A DNA stretch of 64,000 bases from Anastatus disparis (GCA_017163975.1 JAFFSR010000136.1:7313501-7377500), one strand, 5' to 3'; shown: positions 1 through 11,430, numbered from the stretch's first letter. Made by a program: numbers and translations. The notes: a model not told the origin generated them from the sequence alone.

Positions 1-289
1 TGTATAACTATAATAATGTAATATAAATGTATGTATAATAACTGTAAAGCTCTATAAGTTCCACATGGAACTTGGGTAAGCTTAATAATAATAAAAAAAG
101 AAGAATATGTTTCATATTTAAGTTTTTATTGCAGTTTTCACATTTTGAAGCTGTCTTTTTTTCCAGTAGATGTTTATGTGTCATTTTGGTGTGGCCTATT
201 CTTAATCTAGATATAATTAATTGTTATTTTCTGGGTAAGCCTCTTGTATGAGTTTTTATAAATATGATTGTCTTAAATTTTTTAACTGA

Positions 290-953
290 CTAGGAGAGTA
301 TCAGACCTCCGGATCACAGATTTTGCTCAAACTCTGAGATAAGATTTCAGATGTCAAAATATGAAAGAAAACAAAATTTTAGACCCCAACGCTCAATATT
401 TCCCTAGTTACAGGCAATTAAAGAAAATCACTAAAAAAGTTACTAGATTTTCAAACGCATATAGTTTCTTAGCATTGATAGCTAGGAGCTTGAAACTTTT
501 TTTAAATGAAAGCTGAGCTCAAATCCTTTCGAAATAGTAGTTATAGCATGTCAAAATATTATTTTTTCCCAAAGTTATAGCGTAATAAACATTAGACCTG
601 ATTTTTCTTTTTAACCCATTAATTAATAACAAAAGCTGAAATTGGGTCTAATGTTTATTACGCTATAACTTTGGGAAAAAATAATATTTTGACATGCTAT
701 AACTACTATTTCGAAAGGATTTGAGCTCAGCTTTCATTTTAAAAAAGTTTCAAGCTCCTAGCTATCAATGCTAAGAAACTATATGCGTTTGAAAATCTAG
801 TAACTTTTTTAGTGATTTTCTTTAATTGCCTGTAACTAGGGAAATATTGAGCGTTGGGGTCTAAAATTTTGTTTTCTTTCATATTTTGACATCTGAAATC
901 TTATCCCAAAGTTTGAGCAAAATCCGTGATCCGGAGGTCTGATACTCTCCTAG
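290..953. mobile_element. PIF/Harbinger-like foldback MITE, TIR CTAGGAGAGT, TSD TGA
   Basis: This 664-bp element is a near-perfect palindrome with arms of about 300 bp. It starts CTAGGAGAGTATCAGACCTC and ends with the inverse. A TGA on each side is the target duplication. It has no coding capacity. Three-base TNA duplications are typical of PIF/Harbinger elements, and four relatives occur in this window. It sits inside the LINE, so it is younger than the LINE. Confidence 0.85.
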
Positions 954-1704
954 TGAGTATCTTTGCTTAATTGCCATATTTTATTCTATAATTTTGATAT
1001 TTCTTTTGTTAGGATCTTTTGGACGTCTTCAACAAGAAGAGGTTTTTCATTTTCTTCACAAGTCAATTTGGATGCTTATGATGCTAATTTTTTTATTTCA
1101 TGTATCTGTTTTTAATGAAATTCTGGCTGAGTCACTTGTAAATATAGATTGTCAGTATCATAAACTTGATTTTGAATGTGTTTGATTAATTTGTTTTTAT
1201 TAGAAGTGTTGGTAATATTTTTAATGATGTTTTGATCATTTGTGTATACTACAGTACTAGTTGTAAGCTCCTTGGGGACTATGTCAATGTTGTATAAATG
1301 GTGGATTTATTAAAACATTTAGGATGGAAGTATTTATATTATTTAAAATTAATTCCAAGCTATAAGCGAAAGGTTTTGGCGTGTTGTTTATTTTGCGATA
1401 TGGTATTCCTGGTTCCGAAAAGATTTTGATGTTTGCAGGTATATCAGGTGATGCTGAATGCTTACAGGCATACTTACATATCAAATTCATTCGTCAATAT
1501 TCCAAAGGAGGCAAATTACTCTCTGCGAGAATATTGTTTGTGGGGCTCGTGTGGAAGGCTCCGAGAGATATTTTTATACCTGCTTGATGTAAAGAGTTTA
1601 GGATTTTAGCAGAAGTAGACGAATCGTTAAATATAGAACCATAATTCAGTTTAAACAAAACAATTGTTTTGTATGTATTTAAGAGAGTTTGTTGATCGGT
1701 ACCC

Positions 1705-3077
1705 TAATTGCTTTTTAATAGAGAAAGCATCGTATCGGTAAAAAAATTATTTCCCTATTTTTTCATTTATTTGTGTATATTTACACAATTTGTGTATATA
1801 TACACTGAGGGAGTCGAAAAAAGTGATTTCCAGAAAATGTCTGTACGTATGTGTGTGTGTGTGTATTCAGTAAGCCAACTGGATCTCGAAAACTACTCGA
1901 TGGATTTGCTTCAAATTTTGCACATAATTTATTTTTTTGTCCAACTTAGGGGGAAGCTATTGACAATTGGTTTTCTTAGTGTAGTTTTAATTTCAGAGTC
2001 ATTTATAAAAAAAAAATTTCAATTTTTCATTTTTTTGGTATTTTTTGTAAAGAACCTGATGAATCTGCTTAAAAATTTGCATAGGAATAATTTTCGAACC
2101 CCGAAATAAAATAAACTTTTGAAAATTGATTTTCTTAGCGTAGTTTTAATTTTAGAGTATTTTGAAATTTTTGAAAAAAGTGTTTGTATTTATTTAGCCA
2201 CTTGGATTTTAAAAGTTACTCGATGGATTTGCTTCAAATTTTCCATACAATTTATTTTTTTAATTAACTAGTGCGGAAGCTATTGAAAATTGGTTTACTT
2301 AGCATAGTTTTAGTAAAATAGCCATTACAAAAATTTTTTAAAATTTTAGATTTTTAATTTTTTTAATATTTTACGTAAACTACTCTATGAATTTGCTTAA
2401 AAATTTACATGGAAATTATTTGCAATTGCCAAAATAAAAGAAACTTTTGAAAACTGATTTTTCTTAGCGCTGTTTTAATTTTAGAACATTTTGGATTATT
2501 GAAAAAAATGTTTTTATTTATTTTGTTACTTAGATCTCGAAAAGTACTCGATGGATTTGCATCCAATTTCCCATAACATTTATTTTTTCAATTGACTAGT
2601 GCAGAAGCTATTGAAAATAAGTTTTCTTAGTGTTGTTTTAATTTTAGAGCCTTAAGAAAACAAACTGAACATTAGTGATCCAAGGTACAGCATTTGACCC
2701 TAAATTTTTATTAGTGTAGTTTTAATTTTAGAGCTTTAAGAAAACATAAATTGAACATTAGTAATCCAAATTACAGCATATGACCCTAAATTTATGATCA
2801 CTGATGGAGGATTAAAATGTTAAATATTATAAAATTTATATTAAGTATAATGCAATTAAATAAACTGTAAGTATTCACATAGATTAATTATATTTTGTTT
2901 TACGTTTCATAATAGTTAATATGATCAATTTCGTAAGTTTATATGTAAAAGATATTAGGAAAAATTGCTGATGAATAATTTTTTTTACAATAAAGTCACA
3001 TTTAAAAAATAAAAATAAAATAAACACCAACTCAATCAGCTCTATGAGAAAGCATTGCGTCAAAGCACTTGGCAGCG
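1705..3077 (+). mobile_element. Helentron-associated (HINE/DINE-like) element, copy 1
   Basis: It starts near 1705 with a slightly altered form of the family's first bases (TTGCTTTTTAATAGAG) and ends with CTCTATGAGAAAG followed by a stem-loop (GCCAA/TTGGC) and GGCAGCG in a T run. The body has a short TG microsatellite near 1850 and diverged copies of a roughly 160-bp unit (landmarks TTTTAGAGC and CTTAGCG). LINE reading resumes on both sides, which places both junctions. An open stretch at 1708-2109 belongs to the repeat and is not taken as a host gene. Confidence 0.75.
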
Positions 3078-3202
3078 TTTTTTTGCTGCTATTGTTTTTA
3101 GTACGTTTGATCTTCGTACTGCTTTGAATTTGAGTTCATGAATGTGATATTTCCAATTTAATTGGTTTTCGAAATCTAATCTTAATATTCGAGTTTCTTG
3201 TA

Positions 3203-3354
3203 CAGTCGACGGTAACATATTCTATGATAATTCTTTTTCTGCAATTTCAAAATAACGTAATCTTACTGGATGATTCCGTTAGTTCGCTCATTTTTATAGG
3301 TTAATTTTCAAATTTCGAAAAAAGAATTATCATAGAATATATTACCGTCGACTG
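3203..3354. mobile_element. Tc1/mariner-like MITE, TIR CAGTCGACGG, TSD TA
   Basis: This 152-bp element has inverted ends beginning CAGTCGACGGTA and sharing about 35 bp. A TA lies on each side. It is non-coding and interrupts the C-terminal part of the LINE ORF. Confidence 0.85.
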
Positions 3355-4815
3355 TACTTCAAATAATTTTTTATTATTAAGTTGTAAACTTATTTTCAAA
3401 TTACTATTGTTTTTCTGAAAATATTATATATTCACTTTTAGTGCTTAAAAAAATGAAGCCTGTTGTTTTCGCCCACCTTTCTAATTTAAAGAGTTTATTT
3501 TGAAGAACTTTTTATGAAATTTTGAAATTGATTCTACTATAATAAATAGTTAGATCATCTGCAAATTGACAGTATTTAACGGGTGATTTAATATTTTCAA
3601 TAATACTATTTATTGCTACAAGGAATAACGTCACGCTCAAGACAGAGCCTTGGAGAACTCCATTAGCCAGACGACTTTTTACCGATAAAATTTCGTTTAC
3701 TTTAACTTGGATAAATCTTTCTTCGAGAAAGTTTTTAATAAATGCAAGCATGTGTTTGTCCACTGATACTTTTTTTTAAGATTTCTATTATGCTATTTCG
3801 CCAAACCATTTCATATGCTTTTTCTATATCTAGAGACATTGCAATTAAATAATGTTACGAAATGCATCACAAATTTCGGAATCTAGCATTAGTAAGTGGT
3901 CGTTAGTTGATCTGTTATTTCTGAAGCCACTTTGTTGTGGTAAAAAGAGTTTTTTATCTTCAAGAAATGTTATCAAGCGTTTGTTGAGAATTTTTTCCGT
4001 TAATTTGCATAAATTATCCGTCAAGGAAATTGATCGGTAGTTTTTAGGTTGCAGTTTATCTTTCCCTGATTCGGGAATGGGTATCACAAGTGCTGATTTC
4101 CATTGACTTGGAAATGTTTGACCCATTATATAGAATTGAATACTTTACCTATGTATTCAGTAGTTACATCTGGTAAGTTTTTAAGGATGATATTAGGAAT
4201 TCCATCAGGTCTTGGGCTTGAGTTTTTACATTCTTTCAAATTTGATTTTATTTCTTCCAACGAGATAGGTTAATTTATAAGTCCTTATTTTAGATTTGAA
4301 CTTTCGATGTTTTTCTTAATGTACTCAGTCTGTGTGTATTTGTTTTTATTTTGCAAAAATTCGGGGTCGTATTTAAGATTGCTAGAATTTTTTGAGAAGG
4401 TTAAAGCCAGTAAATTAGCTATTTCTTACGAATCCGATATAATTTTATCATTTTGATATAGGATGTTGTTAATTGTCGTTTATTTTCGCTTACCTTCAAT
4501 TCTCTGTATTTTTTGCCAAATAATGGCAGGACGCGTGTGCACATTTAATGTGCTTACAAATTCTAACCAACATTTACATTTTGCTTCTTTGAATGTTCTT
4601 CTACATACAGCTCTGCATTTATTGAATTCAATTTTATTTTCAATAGTTTTGTTTCTTGTATTTATTAAAGGCTTTTTTTGATTTTTTAAATGTTTCTTCG
4701 CAGATGTTGTTCCACTAATAAACTTGTCTTTTTTTTAGTTTAATCATTTTTTGAAGGATTGTTACGTTTGCGGCTGATATGATACTTTCGTTAAGTTGAT
4801 CAATGATCAAGTCTA

Positions 4816-5165
4816 TTGGGATCTGACATAGACCAGACGCTCTCTGGTGGATAAAATCTGAACGAATAGTAGCATACAAGCAGAAAGCGTTCGTTGATGC
4901 GACTTGTATGTTCTTGTATGTCTTGCGTGAAAAGGTTATTATATCACCGATATTTTTGTTATTTTTAACGTATTTTATTATATGTCCTGCTCTGAAAACT
5001 TGTTCATCTTTTATAAAATAACGTTTGGTAGGATTAGTATCTGCCCAATAGTACAGAAATATTCATAATTAACAAAAACAGGTACTTGCTCCATATATGA
5101 CAATGTAAATTGTATACTATGGTACGCCATCTTAGCTTAGACCACGCCCCCATGTCAGATCCCAA
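4816..5165. mobile_element. Short-TIR MITE inside the LINE, TIR TTGGGATCTGACAT, TSD TA
   Basis: A 14-bp perfect inverted repeat (TTGGGATCTGACAT) bounds 350 bp flanked by TA. On either side the LINE peptide continues: it ends ...NLNTPTPGNNSHI at the right edge and resumes DLIIDQLNESII at the left edge. On the minus strand the interior has an open stretch of about 75 codons without an ATG that I do not recognise. The family is probably Tc1/mariner-like, judged by the TA target only. Confidence 0.65.
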
Positions 5166-5349
5166 TATGGCTATTATTTCCAGGAGTTGGTGTATTTAAG
5201 TTGACGATTTCCTTACTAATTTCTTTTTGAAATAATGACCAGTTTGCTTTTTTATAGCAATAAAAAGTGTTCAAATTAGAATTTGGATATTCATATTTAT
5301 TATTTGTTATTACGATACAGAGTTGTGACACACGATGGAACACAAGATT

Positions 5350-6655
5350 TTATATACTAGAAAGTCATGTAAACAACGAAGCGGCAATTTCTGCAGTATT
5401 AGCAGACAGATAACTTACAAAAAGAGACGTAGCTCAAAGGTTTGAAACTGTGGAGCGCGATTGGGAAGATATAGAACAATTGTTACCAATACTTAAGCCG
5501 TTTGAGGTATCAACAACTGTTTTTTGTAGTCAAACTGATGTAACCATTTCCGTTGTTCGAACAGTTATTAAATCACAGTTGTTAAATTTTTACTGGGTAC
5601 CTAATTCATACATTAATTTAAGTTATTAAATCAATTATATCTAAACATTTAGGTATAAAACCATATGACAATATCAATACAATCTGTTTTAAGCAAACAG
5701 CGGTTCTTCGTGTATGGAACGCTTTTGTTTAGAAGATGAAAACTTAGATGTTACACTTATTTCTCAATTTTTTGACCCTAGGCATAAAACGTTAGATTGT
5801 GAAAGTGTTGAAATTAGAAAGAAAGTGATTGATTATATTAAGGGCTTGTAAGATTCAGATGAACCAATGAATATAGTAGAAGTACCGACAGTGATGTCAA
5901 CTGCTTATGACTTTTTGTATCAGACTGAAACTTCTACGAATACCTGGCAGGATCAAATAACAAAGTATATGGCAGAACCACTTTTAGGACATAATTTAAA
6001 TCCATTAGAATGGTGGAAAAATCATAGCCAAAAATATCAGAGCGTCTGTGGCGTAACCGGCTAAGGCATACGCCTTATACGGTCTCTACACATTCGCTCC
6101 GAGTGGTCGGGGGTTCGATCCCCGGTGAAAACACCTGAAACTTTTTTCAGGCGTTTTTCATCGGAAAAACAACTTCTGAGCGCGATGGGTAAATATTCCT
6201 GGCGTAGGTTTTCTCCTGGGGGAGTTTTTCCTACGTCACAGGCTTAGAATCTACCGTAGAAATCTACTTACTGACTGTTCTAGAAACGCGGCAGTCCGTG
6301 ATTTCTCGGAGATGGGTAGATTAAAAATAGGTAAAGAAAATAGGTAGGAAAAATAGAGGTACAGGAAACATAGGTAAGGTAAAAATGTAAGCAAAACATC
6401 CTGACACAGAGGTGGTCAAGGATGTCGGTAGCTTGGCCAAGAGGCTGCACCGGGCCAATAGGACAAACCAACCATAGCCAAAAATATCCACTGATTTTTA
6501 AATTAGCAATGCAATTTTTGTCGGTCCCTGGATCTTCAGCAGCATCCGAAAAAACTTTTTTATCTGCTGGCAATATTGTAACTCCGAGAAGAAGCTGCTT
6601 AAGTCCAGACCATGTCAACCTATTGATATTTTTGTACCAAAATTGACGTTTTTTG
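5350..6655 (+). pseudogene. hAT transposase pseudogene, split by a SINE
   Basis: Fragments on the plus strand read as the C-terminal half of a hAT/ZBED-type transposase: VAQRFETVERDWEDIEQLLP at about 5430-5500, CLEDENLDVTLISQFFDPRH at about 5725-5780, DPLEWW-like LNPLEWWKNHSQKY at about 5995-6035, and, after the SINE, the dimerisation motif (KLAMQFLSVPGSSAASEKTF, then SAGNIVTPRRSCLSPDHVN) ending at 6646. Stops and frameshifts lie at about 5415, 5600 and 5850, so it is dead. The N-terminal BED finger and the catalytic start are missing; the left edge abuts the LINE remnant. Confidence 0.8.
6039..6472 (+). mobile_element. tRNA-derived SINE inserted in the hAT pseudogene
   Basis: The 434-bp insert is flanked by a 16-bp duplication, CATAGCCAAAAATATC, at 6023-6038 and 6473-6488. 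Its head carries an A-box-like TGGCGTAACCGG (from 6049) and a B box GGTTCGATCCC (about 6112-6122), the internal promoter of tRNA genes. The rest is tRNA-unrelated body. The long duplication fits LINE-driven insertion. Removing it rejoins the hAT reading frame at HSQKY. Confidence 0.85.
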
Positions 6656-7054
6656 GAATGTTAAAAAGTTTAATAATCCTTTTGAACATTAAATTTGTTG
6701 AATTGTTTGTAAATGATTAAATTTATTACTTTTTTAAATTTAATTGTATTTATACATGTATGTATATACAAATATATAAAAGTTTTCTTTAATTCGTTAT
6801 CGTTATAGTTAAATGAAAAGATAATTAGATTAATAAAAAAGTTAATTTGTATAAATTCTAATCAATTTGATTAATAAAAATGAATTATAATAAAAGTATT
6901 TGTAATGGAAAATATTGCTAATTTTTTTCATACTAACCAATTTTTTTCATAGTTTTAATTTTATTTCCATTTTAATTTTTACTAACATTTTAAATTTTCT
7001 AATTTAGTATTTAGATAGTGTATTTCTAAAAATGCTTATATGTAAACTTTTTTA

Positions 7055-7212
7055 TTCAGTTAACCGGTTAGTCCTAACCGCAATAGTTATGATTTTGTGA
7101 TTAACCGATTAACCGAATAACTGTAAAAGTAAAACCGCCTAATTGGTTAACCGATACACCGGTTTCGGTTAACTGAATAACCGAATATTCGGTTACTTAG
7201 TTAATCGAATAA
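7055..7212. repeat. Cluster of TTAACCG/CGGTTAA motifs
   Basis: About ten copies of AACCG or its inverse lie within 160 bp, many as GGTTAACCG or CGAATA-AACCG pairs. They may be subterminal motifs of the hAT element upstream or a short degenerate satellite. There is no coding sequence. The flanks 6656-7054 are AT-rich with nothing recognised. Confidence 0.5.
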
Positions 7213-7638
7213 TAGTAAGAGCTATATACATATTTTTTTATTTAGAATGCTCGACAGGAATTTAATATTTGTTGGACTTGTAAGTTTCGCAATTTAAATA
7301 ATCCAATCAAAAGTTCATCTGTTGTGTCCAGTAACATAGCTTGCTCTCTTTGGGGAAAACATATTTCTTGATTTATCTGTGTATCATTCGATTATTCGGT
7401 TGTTTGGTTCATCGTGGATCGGAGTGCAGGTCCTCTGTACTCAGAGGTGACCTGCATCAGATTAATGAATTCACCTATCTTGCTCTCACTAACGGCCGTT
7501 ATATGAAAAAGATTTTAGGATATTCATAATTCCTTGATTCTACGACACTTATACACTCGCGAATATTTACACTTACTGAGAATATATCGAGTGATTGTAA
7601 ACACACGCACACAGTTCGATATCCAAAACCAGACTGTA

Positions 7639-7925
7639 TTGGCAATGAAAAATTAGCATGCGAGACCTGATGGTCACTTCATGAACTATAATAATGGCGG
7701 TTATGGCTATACCGTGTCGATGTTTTTATATGCAAAGGAATCATTAAACTTATTTTTTAACTAATTTAGTGAAATATAATATTAAATATGTTTAATTTAA
7801 GGAACAATTCACTCTTGAAAACGAATCGTGTATGTAAACACATTTAAAAGAGTATAGTTACAACGGCCATATTGTCTTTGCAACCGTAGCGCCTCTCGAT
7901 CCGCGGTGGTATTTTTCATTGCCAA
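7639..7925. mobile_element. MITE with TIR TTGGCAATGAAAAAT, TSD TA
   Basis: A 15-bp perfect inverted repeat bounds 287 bp with TA on both sides, so it is probably a Tc1/mariner-type MITE. The interior is not strongly palindromic and has no coding potential. Between 7213 and 7638 I see only a short inverted GCAGGTC/GACCTGC motif near 7420-7455. Confidence 0.6.
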
Positions 7926-7944
7926 TATGAAATTTTTTTTTGAA

Positions 7945-8805
7945 ATCATCTATAAACCGCAATGAGATCAAAGTATCGAAATTTTCGGAACTTTGGTCTC
8001 GTTGCGGTGGTTCTTGGAATTTAAATTTTGAAACTTCAGATGTTTTACGCTACTATTAACTTTAGTTTTACTCGTACTTGTTAATAATTGTTATTTAATT
8101 TGAAAAATATTAATATAAAAGTGTTTTAATATACTACAGCTTATTATTATTCATGAAAATACTTTAAAAAATAATCTGTGTATTGAATTATTTCTTATCA
8201 TACGTACGTTACCTAAGTAAATTCGTTATTATACTGTGTAAAAAAGTGTCAGCTAGGTAAAAGAGAAACGTTACCTATATGCGGATTTAGGTCCCGCAGT
8301 GCTATAAATATAATTATCGAAATAGAAAAAAAAACTATAATTTCAAAAATATACTTAAAATGTGTAATAATGATTAATTTTTATTAATATCATTAATATT
8401 TTTTGAAATTATATGTTGAAATCATCTATAAACCGCAACGAGATCAAAATTCCGAAAATTTCGGAATTTTGGTATCGTTGTTGTAGTTCTTGCTTCAAAA
8501 ATTTTAATCTTTCGTTTGGAATTTAAATTTTGAAGCTTCATATGTTATGCTATTAATTTTAGTTCTACTCTTACTTGCTCATAATTTTTATTCAATTTAA
8601 AAATGTTAATATAAAAGAGTTTTAATATACTACAGCTTATTATTATTTATGAAAATACTTTAAAAAATAATCCACATATCAAATTATTTCTTAATATACG
8701 TACGTTATCAAAGTAAATTCATTATTATACTATGTAAAAAAGTACCACCTAGGTAACAGAGGAGCATTACCTGCATGCGGATTTAGGTTCGGCGGTGCTA
8801 TAAAA
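7945..8805. repeat. Two tandem copies of a roughly 365-380 bp unit
   Basis: The unit starting ATCATCTATAAACCGCAA at 7945 recurs at 8425 and runs to a GCGGATTTAGGT-containing end near 8290 and 8785. Each unit opens with a small hairpin (CCGCAACGAGATCAAA and its inverse). The GCGGATTTAGG end resembles the termini of some hAT elements, so these may be two hAT MITEs side by side. A (TA)n stretch follows at 8833-8852. Confidence 0.6.
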
Positions 8806-9034
8806 AATTTTTTGAGCGTTCTACACGATAAATTATATATATATATATATAATGTTGGAAGGTATTTATATCACTTAAAAGAAAAAAAATTCGATCAGTG
8901 ACGGCCTGCATGAATCTGAATCAAATCCGTCTATTGTAGAAAATAAAAAACGTTTTTTTTAACTATCGTTTATAAAATACAGAAATTTTAAAAAATCGTG
9001 AATGATTCACTGACCTTAATTTTGAATGAACTTA

Positions 9035-9645
9035 CTAGGAGAGTTCTCTATGTTTGGGTTACGGATCTTGTTGTAACTTGGAGATATGTTTTTATATATA
9101 AAATTATGAAAAAAGCCACAAGCATTCGGTCTAACGCTCGATCATTCCAAGATTATGAGCTATTTTGTTCAATTTTTAAAGATTTCTTTGAAAAATCATT
9201 GTTTATAATAACGAATATTACTCTCCAATGAGAGCTTCTAAGTTCATTCTGCAACGTTCTAGTAAAAGCTGAGATTAATCCCTTTTGATTGCAAAAAAAA
9301 ACGTGTTCAAAAAGCTCACTTCGTTCAAAAGTTATAGAAAAATAAAAATGGTGATAAAAGTTGTTATAAAAATTAGCATAAAATTAAACTTTAAATTTCA
9401 TTGAATTATTGTGCTGATTTTTTTCATGTTTTTCATGTTTTTTTAATCAAAAGAATTTATTAATTTATTTATGATAAACAATGATTTTTCAAAGAAATCT
9501 TTAAAAATTGAACAAAATAGCTCATCATTTTGGAATGATCGAGCATTAGACCAAATGCTCGCGGCTTTTTTTTCAATTTTATATATAAAAACATTTCCCG
9601 AAGTTACAATAAGATCCGTGATCCAAACATAGGGACCTCTCCTAG
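9035..9645. mobile_element. PIF/Harbinger-like foldback MITE, TIR CTAGGAGAG, TSD TTA
   Basis: A 611-bp palindromic element runs from CTAGGAGAGTTCTCTATG to its inverse, flanked by TTA. Arms of about 200 bp enclose a diverged centre. The arms share the motif TATAAAATTATGAAAAAAGCC-like sequence with the element at 34703-35215. Open stretches on both strands are the two arms of the palindrome, not genes. Confidence 0.85.
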
Positions 9646-9765
9646 TTAGTTGTTTCATAATAAGAACATTAAATTCTTACTAATATCATGAAAATTAATA
9701 CAAGATAAATCAACGATATTTTATTGTGTATATAATAACACAAAATTTGTAAGAAAAATACTCAC

Positions 9766-9843
9766 TTCTTCCAATTTCAATCCATTTATGCAAAGAATAG
9801 GGAACGTAAGAAGGAACAATTTCATCAAAAGTAGATTCTTCAT
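9766..9843 (-). CDS. Signal-peptide exon of secreted-peptide paralogue A (first exon only)
   Basis: The minus strand reads an ATG at 9843 and 26 open codons, starting MKNLLLMKLFLLTF and ending NGLKLEE, then a donor GTGAGT (9760-9765). Length, phase and most residues match exon 1 of locus B (19867-19944), and the bases just upstream (TTTAGATGCAGCTAATT) are shared. A basic start followed by a long hydrophobic run marks a signal peptide. No second exon was found at lower coordinates in the window, so the gene either continues beyond it or has lost exon 2. The reading frame has stayed intact, which suggests recent duplication or constraint. Confidence 0.65.
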
Positions 9844-9930
9844 TTTTATTGAAATAATATTCTTCAAATAATCAGAATTAGCTGCATCTAAATTACCCAA
9901 AAAAAAATTTATTCAATTTCACGATATATA

Positions 9931-11118
9931 GTCAATGTCCCAACTACTACCAATTTAAGGTTATGCGTGAAGTAAATTAATAAAAATGTATATTTTAATA
10001 TGCAAAATTTCGATGAAAATAGATTTATATTATAACACAACATATTAATTATCAAATATTTGCATTATTAACATGTTTTGACACAATTAATAATTATTTA
10101 TAAATAATTATCTACCGAACTATAAAACACCCATATACTACTCATCGAAAAGTCGTATGTCCCGGCTACTAACATATCGTTTGTACTATCTACTGATCAT
10201 GACTTTTCTTCTTAATTTCATGTTGAAAGTCAGATATTTCTAACAATATTCGTTAAAATCACTTAATTAAACTTTATTAAACATTAAAGTATTAAAAGAT
10301 TACTTTAAAATAATTATTTACAATTTATTTAAAAGAAATCATTTGAAGTTTATTAAAAACAATTATTCAATGATTATTATAAAAAAATATTTAAAGTTAA
10401 TTGTAAAAAAATTATTTGAAATTCATTATTAAAAAAATTATTTGAGTTTGATGTAAAGATTTATTTAAAAATTGTGAAAAAAGCACCTCGAAATGACACA
10501 ATAAAACATGTAAACATAACCTCTTTTTGGTTATGTTACGATGAAGATATTGGAAAATTTAAACAGAAAATATCAATCAATCATAACAAAAATAATTATT
10601 TTACGTATCATGCTAATAATAATTCATAATTAAAGCGTCAAAATGTTCAAACAAGCACTTGAAATATTAAATTTAGTTTAGTCAATAGTAGCAGCATGTT
10701 GCTTTTTTATGATGCAACCACTGCTAACCCTTTATTTTCGTGAAAACGTAAAAAAATTCCATAACACAACACTCATTCACTTGTATTTGTTGCTTTTAAA
10801 ATTGATAACACAAAAAATTGTACAAAAAATTATGTCCTTATTTAATTAAACTTAAGAATCAATACCCACGTGTTTAACATACGCGCTTAGTTGAGGCACG
10901 CCATTGCGAATAAAACCAAATATTCAGCGTTATTATTTTTTTTCTTAATTTCAGCTACCTTCTGCTCCCCAGCAATGTAGCACAACGTAACCGGGGATAT
11001 TTAAATAATTTAAAATAGTTTTTTATCTTCTATTTATAATAAATATATTATTTTTTGTAATATAAATAATAAAAAACGGTTAGTAGTTGGCTCGTGAGCA
11101 GCGATTGGGACATTGACC
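9931..11118. mobile_element. TIR element inserted in the 5' flank of peptide locus A
   Basis: GTCAATGTCCCAA at 9931-9943 is mirrored exactly at 11106-11118. The sequence to its left matches the proximal promoter of loci B and C. The sequence to its right (11150-11410, with CATCTACGCGATAACAG) matches their more distal flank, so this 1.2-kb block is an insertion. No transposase was recognised inside. The family is unknown and the target duplication is unclear. Confidence 0.6.
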
Positions 11119-11149
11119 ATAATATGTAAATAAATCCAAAATCACTAAT

Positions 11150-11430
11150 TTTGAAAACGTATTTTACTTACCAGAAAATAATAGTTTCAAAATGTTGAAT
11201 TTCAAATGAAAATTTTATTCTACTTTTATTTTTTATAATCTTGAACAATACATTTACTCGTTCTGTGATATCGAAATATAATGAATTTTTATTGCCTCTT
11301 ATACAATTTTATTTATGGCATCTACGCGATAACAGCAAATAGCTGACACAGCATTGTAAACTTTAATTAAATATTAATTGAATAAATACTATTATTGCAA
11401 TGTTTAGATATGTTTATAATACTATATTAT
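11150..11430 (-). other. Distal 5' flank of peptide locus A, shared with loci B and C
   Basis: This stretch aligns by eye with 20330-20580 and 46640-46890: a shared TTTATGACCTCTACGCGATAA-like core and AATTAAATATTAATTGAATAAAT. All three lie upstream of a signal exon, so the duplicated unit included upstream sequence, possibly promoter elements. No clear TATA or immune-type site was identified. Confidence 0.5.

Larger units (their letters stand above)
1..5343 (-). pseudogene. Decayed non-LTR retrotransposon (LINE, I/Jockey-like ORF2), cut by four later insertions
   Basis: Reading the minus strand from 5343 to the window start, pieces of one ORF2 appear in the right order. 5155-5343 looks like the end of the endonuclease (YKKANWSLFQKEI). 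4250-4810 is the linker to the RT, with several frame breaks. 3845-4126 holds early RT motifs (GKDKLQPKNYRSISL, QSGFRNNRSTNDHL). 3512-3763 holds the catalytic block (NGVLQGSVLSVTLF, FADDLTIYY). About 3085-3190 reads LRLDFENQLNWKYHIHELK. 1284-1700 reads LFKLNYGSIF and SLGAFHTSP. About 120-235 reads ISRLRIGHTKMTHKHLL and a Cys-containing tail typical of I-like ORF2 ends. Removing the insertions at 290-953, 1705-3077, 3203-3354 and 4816-5165 restores this order. The copy has many stops and frameshifts and is not functional. It meets a hAT remnant on its 5' side, and its 3' end probably lies outside the window. Confidence 0.85.

Noticed and set aside
9443..9658. Two similar proteins on opposite strands at 8998-9231 and 9443-9658
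   Set aside because: They are the two inverted arms of one PIF-like MITE.
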